Shown here piece after piece: positions 6,721 through 15,679 of a stretch of 33,653 bases of DNA. Made by a program: the position numbers and the translations under genes. The DNA lies in NCBI GenBank assembly GCA_903914415.1, contig CAIWOY010000417.1:1-33653 (forward strand). Reading direction: 5' to 3'. Positions within the stretch are counted from its first letter, which is position 1; every line of letters starts with the position of its first letter. Under the pieces are notes generated by a model. The model made no database searches. It worked only from the letters and a program-made list of their open reading frames with translations, and was not told the origin of the DNA. The DNA comes from an uncultured Phycisphaerales bacterium. Lineage in GTDB: Bacteria; Planctomycetota; Phycisphaerae; UBA1845; Fen-1342.

Positions 6721-7656
6721 CTACGCCGGGTGCTGCAAGATGCCGCTCAGCCAGGCGCTGAGCTCGCGGCCGCCGTAAACCACGATGAGCGCGGCGAGCG
6801 CCCACAGGACGATGGCGGCCTGGAAGGGGCGGTCGCGCAGCAGCACGGCGGTCGGCCCATCGACGCGGCCGTGCTCGACGAGCAAGGCGAAGCGGAAAAT
6901 CGCGTACACGACGAGCGGCAGCGTGTAGAGCAGGTAGTTGGTGCCGAATTCGTCCAGCGTCCGCTTGTCGTTGGCGTACAGCATGAAGCTCACGACCGCG
7001 ATCCCGGCCGTCAGCGTCGTCATGTGGTTGAGCAGGTCGGGCGTGTACGCGATCAGCGTTCTGCGGTGGCGCGCCACGTCGGTGCGGGTCTGCTCGGCCA
7101 GCGCAGTCAGCTCGCAGCGCCGCTTGCTGAAACCCAGAAACAGGCAGAGCGTAAAGGTACACAGCACCAGCCAGTGCGAGATCACGACGTGCACGAGCAC
7201 CGCCCCCGCGACCGCGCGCAGGACGAAGCCGATCCCGATCAGGATCACGTCGAGCAGCGCGACGTGCTTGAACACGAAGGTGTAGGCGGCCTGGAGGACG
7301 AAGTAAGACGCCGCGACGATGAAGAACCCGCGGTCGAGCCAGAGTCCGCCGCCCAGGCCGCCTGCGAGCAGCAGCGCGGCAAACGCGCCCGCCGCCGCCG
7401 CCGAGACCGTCCCCGATGCCACCGGCCGCAGTTTCTTGGTCGGGTGTAGGCGGTCCTCCTTGCGATCGTGGATGTCGTTCAGCACGTAGACGCCGCTGCT
7501 GACCAGGCAGAAGCACACGAAGCCGAGCAGGACGGTGCCTACCGCGGGCCATTGAACGTGTCCGCCTTCGAACAGCTTGTGTCCGAAGACGACGCCGGCG
7601 AAGAGGAAGAGGTTCTTCGTCCACTGGCCCGGCCGCATCAGTCGCAGGTACGGCAT
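6721..7656 (-). CDS. UbiA-family prenyltransferase, decaprenyl-phosphate phosphoribosyltransferase type
   Basis: A 311-residue integral membrane protein with about eight or nine hydrophobic helices. The first Asp-rich motif is NDIHDRKEDRLHPTKKLRP (60-78), the form seen in decaprenyl-phosphate phosphoribosyltransferase-type members, and the second region has GFSKRRCELTAL. Related enzymes move 5-phosphoribose from PRPP onto a polyprenyl phosphate, giving a lipid-linked pentose donor for cell-envelope glycans. The PRPP specificity is inferred from subfamily resemblance only. The ATG is supported by a GGAGA about 6 nt upstream. It is the last gene of the minus-strand polysaccharide run, 100 bp after the exported heparinase-like gene. 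The usual epimerase partners (DprE1/DprE2) are not in the window. Confidence 0.82.
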   Translation of the reverse strand: MPYLRLMRPGQWTKNLFLFAGVVFGHKLFEGGHVQWPAVGTVLLGFVCFCLVSSGVYVLNDIHDRKEDRLHPTKKLRPVASGTVSAAAAGAFAALLLAGGLGGGLWLDRGFFIVAASYFVLQAAYTFVFKHVALLDVILIGIGFVLRAVAGAVLVHVVISHWLVLCTFTLCLFLGFSKRRCELTALAEQTRTDVARHRRTLIAYTPDLLNHMTTLTAGIAVVSFMLYANDKRTLDEFGTNYLLYTLPLVVYAIFRFALLVEHGRVDGPTAVLLRDRPFQAAIVLWALAALIVVYGGRELSAWLSGILQHPA

Positions 7657-7756
7657 CGGCTCTCCGTGTGGAAGTGCCGCGAGGCATCAGGACCGTCGAC
7701 GGTGTCGCATTGTGCGTGGCCGACGGGCGGCGGTCAACGCACGCTCAAGGCCGGGG

Positions 7757-10078
7757 CTACTTGAGCGGCTCGTCGGGCTGCACGTCGGTCGGAAACACCC
7801 AGGAGAGCGGCGACGGTCCGGCGACCTCCGCCGACCCACCGCGGTCCATCCCCGCCGACAGGCGCAGCGTGGCCTGTTCGTCGCCCACCTGGATCGTCAG
7901 GGCGAGGACGCCTTCACGCGCCTCGGCGTCAACGCGGGGCGGCTGCGCGGCGCTGGCGCGGTCCGTGACCAGCACCGCTACGAAAACGCACGGGTTGCCG
8001 CCCTGGGCCGGCTCGATCTCGATGCGGCCCCAGTGCGGCGTCTGGCCAAACTCCGGCCCCAGCAGCTCGGGCGCGCCCAGGCGGTACCACGCGTTCGACG
8101 CGCCGCGGTGCTCCGCCGGGATGACCAGGCGCTCGAAGCCGTTCTCCTCGCCGCCGATGTATGTGCGGCCCGCGTACGGCCCGTCCTTGATGAGCAGGGG
8201 TTGTGCCGGGCCGCCCACGACCCGCAGGCGCTTCGGGGTGGGGGCCGCAGCGGTCAGCCAGAGGCCGCCGTCACGCTCGGTCCAGTGCAGCCAGCTCGCG
8301 GCGTCGCACCGCCAGACCCCGCCCTCGTTTGTCGTTCCCGCGACGCGGGCGCTATCCGGCAAGGGAGCCCCATCGACCTGCGGGCGAGCCGGCAGGTTCA
8401 GGATCCAGGTGGGCACGGCAAGGTTGCGGGCCAGGCTGACGCGGTCCACGACGACGAGCACGCGGCTCAAGAGGAACGCGAACTCGCGGGTGTAGGCGCT
8501 CACGACGCGCGTGTCGTACGCGGGCGTCAGATCGAGGGCCACGTACGCCGCCGCGTCGTGCTGCCCATACGCCAGCGTCCGTCCGGTCTGGCGGTGCTGC
8601 GCGGCGAGCGGCGTCGCGAAATCGCTGCACGTCTCCTCGATGCAGCGTTGTCCGCCCACGGGCACATAGGGCACGCCGTACCAGCGCGCGGCGGACGATG
8701 GCGCCCAGCAGACCAGGCAATTGTGGGCGATCGTGGCCGTGCAGAATTGCTCGAGGTCGAAGGACTGCGGCTTGTTGCCCAGGCGCTGGCGCCCGCCCTT
8801 GCTGGCAACGGCCTCGAAGCTGATGTCGTCGGCGCCGTCTACCGCGAGGTGCCCGCCACGGTAAACGAGGAAGTGCCCGGCCGCGAAGTGCTGGCGGCGG
8901 CGCAGAAACGGCTGCGCCGCGTCGATCCAGACCGCGGTCGCTTCGGGGCCGGCGGGGCCGCGGAAGATCACCGCGCCGCCCAGGTTGCGCGCCGCCGGCA
9001 GTTGCGCTGTAGCGCACGCGGGGAGGTCGGCGACGTCGAAGACGATGGGGACCCAGCGCCATTGCAGGGCCAGGGCGTCGGACGAGTCGCGCAGCGCGGC
9101 CTGCACGCGCTGGGCCACGAGCGCCGCCGCCGGATCGCGCGTCCGCGCGGCCAGCAGGTGGGCGGTCAGCGGGAGCAACTCGCGCCAAGCGGGCGCCGGC
9201 GTAAGCGGAGCCCGGTTGCCGTCGTCGCGGATGAAGTTGTGTGCCAATGCGGGGTGTTCGAGCGTCGCGAAAACGTAATGCTCCAGCCAGCGGCCGACGG
9301 TGGGGCGGTAGTCCGCCCAGGCGTCGCGCCCGAGGAGTGGCCCCGCCAGTTCGATCGCCAGGACCGCGTCGCTCTCCTCGCGTGCGGCCACGGCCGGACC
9401 GGTCGGGCTCAGCCCGCGCCAGTTCACAAAGGTGGGGAACGTGGTCTCAAAGTACTTGCGGCCTACTTCGAGCACCTTCGTCCGCGCTGCGGCCCAACTC
9501 GGAGTGGGGTCGTCGGTCTTGTCCACGGCCAGCGCCAGGGCCAAGGCTGCGAGCCGGTCGCGGAAACGTCGTGCGTCGAGTGGGCTGTCCGCCGGCGTGA
9601 GCGGCAGCGCAACCTCACGCAGCCGGACTACGAAGCTGCGGCGGGCGGCCGGCGTGAGGTCCGGCCAGCACCAGTCCAGCGTGAGGATCAACTCGAGCGT
9701 ATCCGTCGCGGCGCTGTCGTCGCTTTGCAGAGCGGCGTTGATCAGCTCGCGTCCGCCGGCGTCGCCTGGGCTACTGGGGTCCACGAGGTGCAGGAAGGCG
9801 GCGGCCAGCAGCTCGCCCGGCAGCGGGGCGCTCGGCACACGCCGGAGGGAGTGCATCCGCAGCGCCTGGAAATCCGCGGCAAACCGGCCGAACTTGCCCC
9901 ACCCGCGGGACGCATCGGCCGGCTCGCCGACGCCGCACGCGTGCCGGAGGCGCGGGACATCGTCGGGGCCGATGAGCAAACGCGGGTGATCGTCGGCCCG
10001 AAGCACGGCGTGGCCGGCGGACAGCAGGAACATGGCGGCCGATGCCAGTGCGATGCGGCCGCGTGGGGCGCTGCGCAT
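7757..10078 (-). CDS. Exported heparinase II/III-like protein
   Basis: A 773-residue protein from the ATG at 10078, which has GGAGAG 4 nt upstream; longer versions of the frame add 56 residues of unlikely sequence. Residues 1 to about 33 form a Sec signal peptide (MRSAPRGR, then a hydrophobic stretch and VLRADD). DDHPRLLIGPDDVPRLR opens the mature part, a typical start of secreted alginate-lyase or heparinase-like alpha/alpha-toroid proteins. The middle contains FAAGHFLVYRGGHLAVDGAD and TIAHNCLVC, resembling the beta-sandwich catalytic region of heparinase II/III enzymes. Such enzymes cleave uronate-containing polysaccharides by beta-elimination. Some expected active-site residues are hard to place, so activity is uncertain. 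It lies between the AsnB-type and UbiA-type genes on the same strand. Confidence 0.72.
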   Translation of the reverse strand: MRSAPRGRIALASAAMFLLSAGHAVLRADDHPRLLIGPDDVPRLRHACGVGEPADASRGWGKFGRFAADFQALRMHSLRRVPSAPLPGELLAAAFLHLVDPSSPGDAGGRELINAALQSDDSAATDTLELILTLDWCWPDLTPAARRSFVVRLREVALPLTPADSPLDARRFRDRLAALALALAVDKTDDPTPSWAAARTKVLEVGRKYFETTFPTFVNWRGLSPTGPAVAAREESDAVLAIELAGPLLGRDAWADYRPTVGRWLEHYVFATLEHPALAHNFIRDDGNRAPLTPAPAWRELLPLTAHLLAARTRDPAAALVAQRVQAALRDSSDALALQWRWVPIVFDVADLPACATAQLPAARNLGGAVIFRGPAGPEATAVWIDAAQPFLRRRQHFAAGHFLVYRGGHLAVDGADDISFEAVASKGGRQRLGNKPQSFDLEQFCTATIAHNCLVCWAPSSAARWYGVPYVPVGGQRCIEETCSDFATPLAAQHRQTGRTLAYGQHDAAAYVALDLTPAYDTRVVSAYTREFAFLLSRVLVVVDRVSLARNLAVPTWILNLPARPQVDGAPLPDSARVAGTTNEGGVWRCDAASWLHWTERDGGLWLTAAAPTPKRLRVVGGPAQPLLIKDGPYAGRTYIGGEENGFERLVIPAEHRGASNAWYRLGAPELLGPEFGQTPHWGRIEIEPAQGGNPCVFVAVLVTDRASAAQPPRVDAEAREGVLALTIQVGDEQATLRLSAGMDRGGSAEVAGPSPLSWVFPTDVQPDEPLK

Positions 10079-10128
10079 GGGGCTCTCCAAAGGTGCATCC
10101 GGGACGGCGCCTACTCGGTGCCCGGCTG

Positions 10129-10265
10129 GCACTAGTGTAGTGACTCGGAAAAAACCGGTCGTATCACGGACTGAGCCGCGGCCTTCAGGCCGCGCGGGAC
10201 GACCGCGCGACATAAATGTCGCGGCTCCCATACATCGCAGTTTCAATGAGGCAGTGCACTAGCGT
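10129..10265. repeat. Hairpin cluster bracketed by near-identical 10-mers
   Basis: Between the AsnB-type and exported heparinase-like genes, three hairpins lie side by side. They are CGCGGCC/GGCCGCG (10177-10194, loop TTCA), a GC-rich stem ending CCGCGC (10192-10208, loop GACGA), and GCGACA/TGTCGC (10207-10222, loop TAAA). An outer pair GAGCC/GGCTC (10173-10177, 10223-10227) can close them into a cloverleaf-like fold. Two 10-mers differing at one base (GCACTAGTGT at 10129, GCACTAGCGT at 10256) flank the whole. No other copy is seen in the window. Confidence 0.5.
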
Positions 10266-10293
10266 GCATGAAGGGGCGGGTGGCGCCAAGTGC

Positions 10294-12258
10294 CTACGCG
10301 GCAGGCGGGCGCGAGCCGTTGGCGACCGCCGACGAAGGGGGCGCCTCGGGGGCGGACTGGCTGCGCGCGCTGCCAAACGATCGGCGCCAGATTTCGAAGA
10401 CCATCAGCGCCCAGATCAGCGAGCCGTAGTTTTGCCGCTCGGCGCAGTGCTCCTCCAGAATCATGCGCACAATGTCGGGGTTGAACAGCCCCGATTGGCG
10501 GAAAGAGGTGCTGGTCAGGACGTCCGTGGCCAGCGCCCGCAGGTCTGTCCGGAACCACATGTCGACCGGCACGTTGAAGCCCCACTTGGGACGCGTGGCG
10601 ATGGCGCGCGGCAGGCGCGACTCCACGGCGCGCCGGAACACGAGCTTGCCGGTGTACCCATCGAACTTCATGTGGCTGGGGATGCGGCCGGCCAGCTCGG
10701 CGATGCGGTGGTCGCACAGCGGCACACGTCCCTCCAGCGAGTGCGCCATCGTCATGCAATCCAGCTTGGTGAACATCTCGTCGGGCAGAACCACCGTGAT
10801 ATCGGCGTACAGGAAGGGCAACAGCCAATCGGCGCCGCCCGGCTGCTGCCGGAACGCCGTCACGTACGGCAATGTGTCATCGGGGGCGAGGGCCAGTCCG
10901 AGCAAGGCCGCCGGCTCGGTCAGCGGCGTGTGGTTTACGGTCAGGTACGGCAGCCACTGCTCGGGGGCCAGCCGGACCAGCTCGCAGAACTTCCGTATGC
11001 GGCGGAGCCTGTTGCCGAGCTGCCCCGTCGTCTTGACGGTGCGGGTGAGTTGGGCCAGCCGATTGGCCAGGCTGAGTATGGGCCGGGGCAGCGAGTGCTG
11101 GGCCCGTCGCGCGGATTGGAGGTAGCGGTAGCGCAGCTCGTAGCCCGCGAAGATCTCGTCCGGGCCGTCGCCCGACAGCGCCACCGTGACGTGCTGCCGG
11201 GCGAGCTTGGACAGGTAGTACAGCGGAAACCCGGACGTGATCGCGCAGGGCTCGCCGAACATCTGCACGATGTGCTCGACGTCGTCCAGCAGGTGCGGCT
11301 CGAAGACCAGTTGGTGGTGCTCGATGCCGAGCTCCCGGGCCAGGAGCTTGTAGTAGCGGGATTCGTCGTAGCGATGCTCGCGAAACCCGATGCTGAAGGC
11401 CTTGACCGGGCCGCTGGAGAACTCGGTCATCGCCCGCACGATGGTGCTCGAATCCAGGCCGCCGCTGAGAAACGCGCCCAATGGCACGTCGGCGACCATC
11501 TGCCGGCGGATCGCGTCGTGGAGCAGCGCGTCCAACTCCTCGGTGAACGACTCCAGGGGGCGGGATTCGTCCGGCTCGAGCTTCAGTCGCCAATACTGGC
11601 GAATGCGGACGTCGTGGCCGCGCGCGGTGAGCACGTGCCCGGGCGGGAGCTTGCGCATGTGCCGGTAGACGGAGAGCGGGGCCTGGATGCAGCGGAAAGT
11701 CAAGTAGCTGAGCAGCGCGCGCGGGTCGATCTCACGCGGCGCGTCGCAGCCCTCGAGCAGGGCCGGCAGCGTGCTGGCAAACGCCAACTGTCCGTTGTGG
11801 TCCGCGTAGTACAGCGGCTTGACGCCCAGGCGATCGCGGGCCAGCAGCAGCTCCCCCGTGCGGTCGTCCCAGATCGCAAAGGCGAAATCGCCGATCAGGT
11901 CGTCGACCAGATCGGCACCCTTCTCCTCGTACAGGTGCACGAGGACCTCGGTGTCGGCGCGCGTCTTGAACTGGTGCCCCCGCTGCTGGAGCTGCGTCCG
12001 CAGGTCCTGAAAGTTGTAGATCTCGCCGTTGAAGATCGTCCAGATCGTGCCGTCCTCGTTGCCGATGGGCTGATCGCCGCCGCCGATGTCGATGATGCTC
12101 AGACGCACGCTGCCGAGGCCCAACCCGAAGGGCGGACGGAACAACTGGCCCGATGCATCGGGGCCGCGGTGGCGCATCGCAGCGCACATGCGGCTGACCG
12201 TCGCCGGCGCGACGGGCGTTCGCTGAGCGTAATTCAGGACTCCGGCAATTCCGCACAT
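10294..12258 (-). CDS. AsnB-type glutamine-hydrolysing amidotransferase
   Basis: A 654-residue class-II glutamine amidotransferase fused to an asparagine synthetase domain. Met-Cys at the N-terminus supplies the Cys2 nucleophile (MCGIAGV). RHRGPDASG (29-37), FNGEIYN (76-82) and DTEVL (102-106) form the glutaminase site. The synthetase domain has the pyrophosphate loop SGGLDSS (265-271) and LSGDGPDEIFAGYE near 365. It transfers glutamine amide nitrogen to an ATP-activated carboxylate. Housekeeping AsnB makes asparagine, but paralogues in polysaccharide clusters are thought to amidate sugar uronates or peptide parts. Its place between a glycosyltransferase and a heparinase-like gene favours the latter; that is an inference. 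The C-terminal 20 or so residues are low-complexity Ser/Pro/Ala. Confidence 0.92.
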   Translation of the reverse strand: MCGIAGVLNYAQRTPVAPATVSRMCAAMRHRGPDASGQLFRPPFGLGLGSVRLSIIDIGGGDQPIGNEDGTIWTIFNGEIYNFQDLRTQLQQRGHQFKTRADTEVLVHLYEEKGADLVDDLIGDFAFAIWDDRTGELLLARDRLGVKPLYYADHNGQLAFASTLPALLEGCDAPREIDPRALLSYLTFRCIQAPLSVYRHMRKLPPGHVLTARGHDVRIRQYWRLKLEPDESRPLESFTEELDALLHDAIRRQMVADVPLGAFLSGGLDSSTIVRAMTEFSSGPVKAFSIGFREHRYDESRYYKLLARELGIEHHQLVFEPHLLDDVEHIVQMFGEPCAITSGFPLYYLSKLARQHVTVALSGDGPDEIFAGYELRYRYLQSARRAQHSLPRPILSLANRLAQLTRTVKTTGQLGNRLRRIRKFCELVRLAPEQWLPYLTVNHTPLTEPAALLGLALAPDDTLPYVTAFRQQPGGADWLLPFLYADITVVLPDEMFTKLDCMTMAHSLEGRVPLCDHRIAELAGRIPSHMKFDGYTGKLVFRRAVESRLPRAIATRPKWGFNVPVDMWFRTDLRALATDVLTSTSFRQSGLFNPDIVRMILEEHCAERQNYGSLIWALMVFEIWRRSFGSARSQSAPEAPPSSAVANGSRPPAA

Positions 12259-12368
12259 AACGGCCTCGGGACGGTCTCTTCAAGCCGCGACGAAGCGCCG
12301 GCCCGCGCTGGGCCGGGCCCACTTGTGCCTCAGCCCGCCCCTGCCAGGATGGCGACTCGCCGTCGGCA

Positions 12369-13673
12369 TCACAGTTCCTGTCGGCACGCAGGGTCGCGGC
12401 CTGCCGTTGCGCACACTTCGGTCCCGGACGGTTGCTGCACCAAGGTCTCATACAAGCGTATCAACTCCCCGGCGTGCACATCCCATGAGAAACGCTCCGC
12501 GGCCAGGCGACTGCATGCCGCGCGGCAGTGGTCGCCCTCGGCCGCCAATCGCTCGCGCAGCGTCCGTGCGGCCTGGATCACCTGCTCGGCCTGCACCGGA
12601 AAATCAACGGTGAGCCCCACGCCTTCCTCGACGGCCACGGCACTCAGGTCGCCGATGTACGGCGTGAGAAGCACCGGCAGCCCGCAGCGGAGATACTCGG
12701 CGAACTTGACCGGCGAGGCCACCTGATTCGTCAGCGAGTTCTCGCGCAGCAGCAGCGCCACGTCGGCGGCCATCAGGTACGACGCCACCTGGTCGTGCGC
12801 CGCCGCGTGCACGGTCACGGCGTCCGCAGGCACGGCGAGGCGGGCCAGATGATCCAGGAGCTTCTCCGGCTCGCGCGACAGGATGAGCATGTGCGCGTCG
12901 GGCATGGCGCTGCGGATGGCGGCGAAGGCCGCGGCGATCGCGTCGGGCCGCTGCCAGTGCCACATCGCGCCGGAATAGCACACGACGAAGCGCTGGTCGA
13001 AGCCGAGTTCTTTCCGACGGGCGGCCCGCATGGCCGGGTCGAAGTAGAACCGGCGCGTGTCGGCACAACAGCCGACCACGGTGCTCGGAATCGGGCGCGT
13101 CCACGCGCCGGTTTCGCGGAGGTGCTGGGCAAGTTTGTGCGACACCGTGTTGACGGCGTCCGCGCCGCGCAGGGCGAAGCGCACGTCGCGGTCGGCGGTC
13201 CGCCGGAAATACCAGCCGAGCAGGCCGGGCAGGTTGACCTCATCGACTCCGGCCCCGCGCACGTCATACAGCACTTTCAGGCGTGGGTCGTGGCGCTTCA
13301 CGGCGACGGCCGTCGCTGCCGTTTCCCGCCCGCGACAGTGCACGACGATCGGCCCGGTCGCGGCGGTGTAGCCGCATTCCCGCAGGGCCGTGCGGAGTTG
13401 GGCGGCCCAGAGGCGCTGCTGAAAAGGCATGCCGGGCGGAGTGCGATACTTGAACAGCACCGTCGCGCCTGGCAGGGTGGCACGGATTGCTTTCTCGCGG
13501 GGTGGCACGCGCGGGTCCTTGCGGTATCGGACGCTCGTGAGGATCAGCAGCGCACGCCGCACGTGCGGTGCCTGTCGGCCGAGGAAGGCGAGTGGCACGA
13601 GCACCTGCGAATCCAGCACGGACGTGAACAGGCCTTCTCCGACGAACGAGATCAGGTTGATCTGGGATTTCAA
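12369..13673 (-). CDS. GT4-type glycosyltransferase
   Basis: A 434-residue GT-B glycosyltransferase. The N-terminal half (ISFVGEGLFTSVLDSQVLVPLAFLG and a long acceptor-side domain) is followed by a GT4-like donor domain. That domain has RFVVCYSGAMWHWQRPD, HMLILSREPE, VASYLMAADVALLLREN and, at the nucleotide-sugar site, SPVKFAEYLRCGLPVLL. It presumably adds one sugar to the lipid-linked repeat unit at the cytosolic face; donor and acceptor are unknown. The likely start is a TTG at 13673, 5 nt after the stop of the upstream heparinase-type gene, so translation is probably coupled. No strong ribosome-binding site is visible, and GTG codons further in are possible alternatives. Confidence 0.85.
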   Translation of the reverse strand: MKSQINLISFVGEGLFTSVLDSQVLVPLAFLGRQAPHVRRALLILTSVRYRKDPRVPPREKAIRATLPGATVLFKYRTPPGMPFQQRLWAAQLRTALRECGYTAATGPIVVHCRGRETAATAVAVKRHDPRLKVLYDVRGAGVDEVNLPGLLGWYFRRTADRDVRFALRGADAVNTVSHKLAQHLRETGAWTRPIPSTVVGCCADTRRFYFDPAMRAARRKELGFDQRFVVCYSGAMWHWQRPDAIAAAFAAIRSAMPDAHMLILSREPEKLLDHLARLAVPADAVTVHAAAHDQVASYLMAADVALLLRENSLTNQVASPVKFAEYLRCGLPVLLTPYIGDLSAVAVEEGVGLTVDFPVQAEQVIQAARTLRERLAAEGDHCRAACSRLAAERFSWDVHAGELIRLYETLVQQPSGTEVCATAGRDPACRQEL

Positions 13674-13678
13674 GGCGT

Positions 13679-15679
13679 TTATCGCCCGCTATTCTGTACC
13701 TGGAGCACAAAAGTCGCTGCGGCCGGCCCGGCGACGGCAGCCGCAAACTGAAGAACTTGCGTCGCGACCTTGCAACCGTACGCGGGCGCATACCACCCGG
13801 ACTCGACCGTGCCGCGAAACGCTGTCGGTTCCACCGAGCGCAGAGTCAGTATAACTTGGCCGCACCGCAAGTGCCACACGCCCGCGCGCGGCTCGACGGC
13901 GACGTCGGGATGCAGACAGAAGCGCCACTCGACGCGATGCCGACCGGCCAGCGGCAGCCGGTCGGTTACGGTCCAGCAGCGTGCGCCCGCCTCGTAGATG
14001 ATCGCGCGTTCGTGATCTGCCCCGCCGTGCAGGCGGCGGTATCCGCAGTGCCGGCCGACAAAACGGGCCCGCTGAGCGTCCGCTTCCCACACTTCACAGC
14101 GCGGGCGGGCCTCAGCGATGACGCTGAACGACATCCAGCCTAGCGTGAACATCCGACACTGTGGTTGATCGTCCACCGTCACCGTGTTGTGGGCGCGCGA
14201 GTCGATAAAATGATTCCGCCAAGTCGGTGACGGCGTGTAGCAGTACTGGCCGGGATCGACCAGCATCGGCCGCCCGTCCACGCTTACCGTGAATGACAAT
14301 TGGTCGATGTGATTGTGCGAGCCGACCGGGCGATAGGTCAGCGGCCCGCAACGGACAACCAGGTGATCCCCGCCGCTCCCGAGCACGAACAACCCGCTGT
14401 CCGGCAGCGCGCGACCGGCCGGCAGCCGCCGAGACAAGGGGGTACTGCGGTTCGGCTGCAAAGCCGCCGGCCCGCAGAGCAGCGCGACCTCAGGTGCGGC
14501 ATCGGCCACTGCCAGATCCTCGATCCCCAGGACGGCCGCTCCCAGCGCCAGAACGGGCCGCAGCTCGGTATCCGCCCGCTGCGCCAGGGGGAAGACCCGG
14601 CTGCTATCGTTGTCGCCGATGAGCGGGATGGTCCCGGAGGTATCGCAGAGAATGTCGATGGCGCGATAAGCAGCGACCAAACGAGCGCCCACGTCGGCTC
14701 CCAGCTCGCGCCCGCTCACGGCGCAGGCCCGAACGCCGAGCGTCGCGAGCTCCACCATCAGGCCGTGGTAGGTCGTCGAGCATTCCTTGTTGAATCCGTC
14801 GGGCGCGAACTGCTGTCGGATCTCGCGGCTGAGCTCCTGCGCCGCGAACGCGGCCCACGCGCGCGCCGGCGGGTACGGGCCCAGAACGGCGCCGAGCACC
14901 GCCAGCCCGACGATGTCGCTGAAATAGTGGTTTGTGCGCGCGATTGGTGCCCATTCGAGGTTGTCGCGGATGAAATGACCATGGCAGGCCAGACTGGCCC
15001 ACATCCGGCGGAGCGTAGACTCGTCGAAGCTGGGCGCCCACGCCGCCAACGCAGCGGTCCAACTGATCGCCCGCAAGGCCACGTCCATCGTGCAGGCCCA
15101 ATTCGGCCCGCGCGCGACTGGGTTGGCTTGCAGCCAGTCGTTCCACTGCCGCAGAAACACGTCGCAATAGCGGTCCGGTTCGGTCCACAGGAAGGCGAAG
15201 ACGTGTTGGAACCGCGACAACTCCCAGGGCACCTTGATGTCCGTCCCCTCGCGCTCCAGACAGATGGGCACATCCAGGTACAAAGAATCGGCCGGAAAAT
15301 CCACGCCCGACTTGAAGTCCTGGTGCCAGCGCAAGTGCCCCTCGTTGTCCCGTACATCCGTGTCCCCGCTGCCGAGTAGGTCAAAGCGCCCTTGGGCCGC
15401 CGCGGCGGCGCGGCGTGCCGCTTGCGCGTGCAGGTCGGGCCAGCGCTGGACCGCCCCAGCTAACCATGACCGGTCCGTCGCCCCGGGCCAGAGGCCGCTG
15501 GCGGCGTCTGGTGACCAGAGCGCGGGCATATCCCCGGGCGAGACAGGCAAACGCCCGCCACTCCACCTGGCGCGGCGCCGCAGGGTTGCTCGTCGCGCGC
15601 GGACCCGATGCAGCAGTTTCGCCGCCAAGGCCCTGGGGCTGTCAAACCGCAGCTTGAGTAGCACCCGTTTCCAGTTCAT
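13679..15679 (-). CDS. Heparinase II/III family protein, no signal peptide
   Basis: A 666-residue protein with the architecture of the heparinase II/III family. The helical toroid (about 60-380) includes WNDWLQANPVARGPNW and IARTNHYFSDIVGLAVLG. The C-terminal beta-sandwich contains SHNHIDQLSFTVSVDG, LVDPGQYCYTP and SRAHNTVTVDDQPQ, the usual His-bearing active-site segments (the first is typically GHGHAD). Family enzymes are polysaccharide lyases for uronate-containing glycans. Homologues without signal peptides are common in capsule clusters, where their role is unclear. ATG 15679 overlaps the stop of the upstream O-antigen ligase gene as ATGA, so this start is well supported and the two proteins are probably made together. 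Confidence 0.85.
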   Translation of the reverse strand: MNWKRVLLKLRFDSPRALAAKLLHRVRARRATLRRRARWSGGRLPVSPGDMPALWSPDAASGLWPGATDRSWLAGAVQRWPDLHAQAARRAAAAAQGRFDLLGSGDTDVRDNEGHLRWHQDFKSGVDFPADSLYLDVPICLEREGTDIKVPWELSRFQHVFAFLWTEPDRYCDVFLRQWNDWLQANPVARGPNWACTMDVALRAISWTAALAAWAPSFDESTLRRMWASLACHGHFIRDNLEWAPIARTNHYFSDIVGLAVLGAVLGPYPPARAWAAFAAQELSREIRQQFAPDGFNKECSTTYHGLMVELATLGVRACAVSGRELGADVGARLVAAYRAIDILCDTSGTIPLIGDNDSSRVFPLAQRADTELRPVLALGAAVLGIEDLAVADAAPEVALLCGPAALQPNRSTPLSRRLPAGRALPDSGLFVLGSGGDHLVVRCGPLTYRPVGSHNHIDQLSFTVSVDGRPMLVDPGQYCYTPSPTWRNHFIDSRAHNTVTVDDQPQCRMFTLGWMSFSVIAEARPRCEVWEADAQRARFVGRHCGYRRLHGGADHERAIIYEAGARCWTVTDRLPLAGRHRVEWRFCLHPDVAVEPRAGVWHLRCGQVILTLRSVEPTAFRGTVESGWYAPAYGCKVATQVLQFAAAVAGPAAATFVLQVQNSGR

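Noticed and set aside
7577-10135. 852-residue open frame on the plus strand
   Set aside because: It is the antisense shadow of the exported heparinase-like gene; composition is Arg/Gly/Pro-rich with no family motif, as expected in high-GC DNA.
10216-12726. 836-residue open frame on the plus strand
   Set aside because: Antisense to the AsnB-type gene, whose motifs (Cys2, SGGLDSS) are unmistakable; the plus-strand translation shows no recognisable domain.
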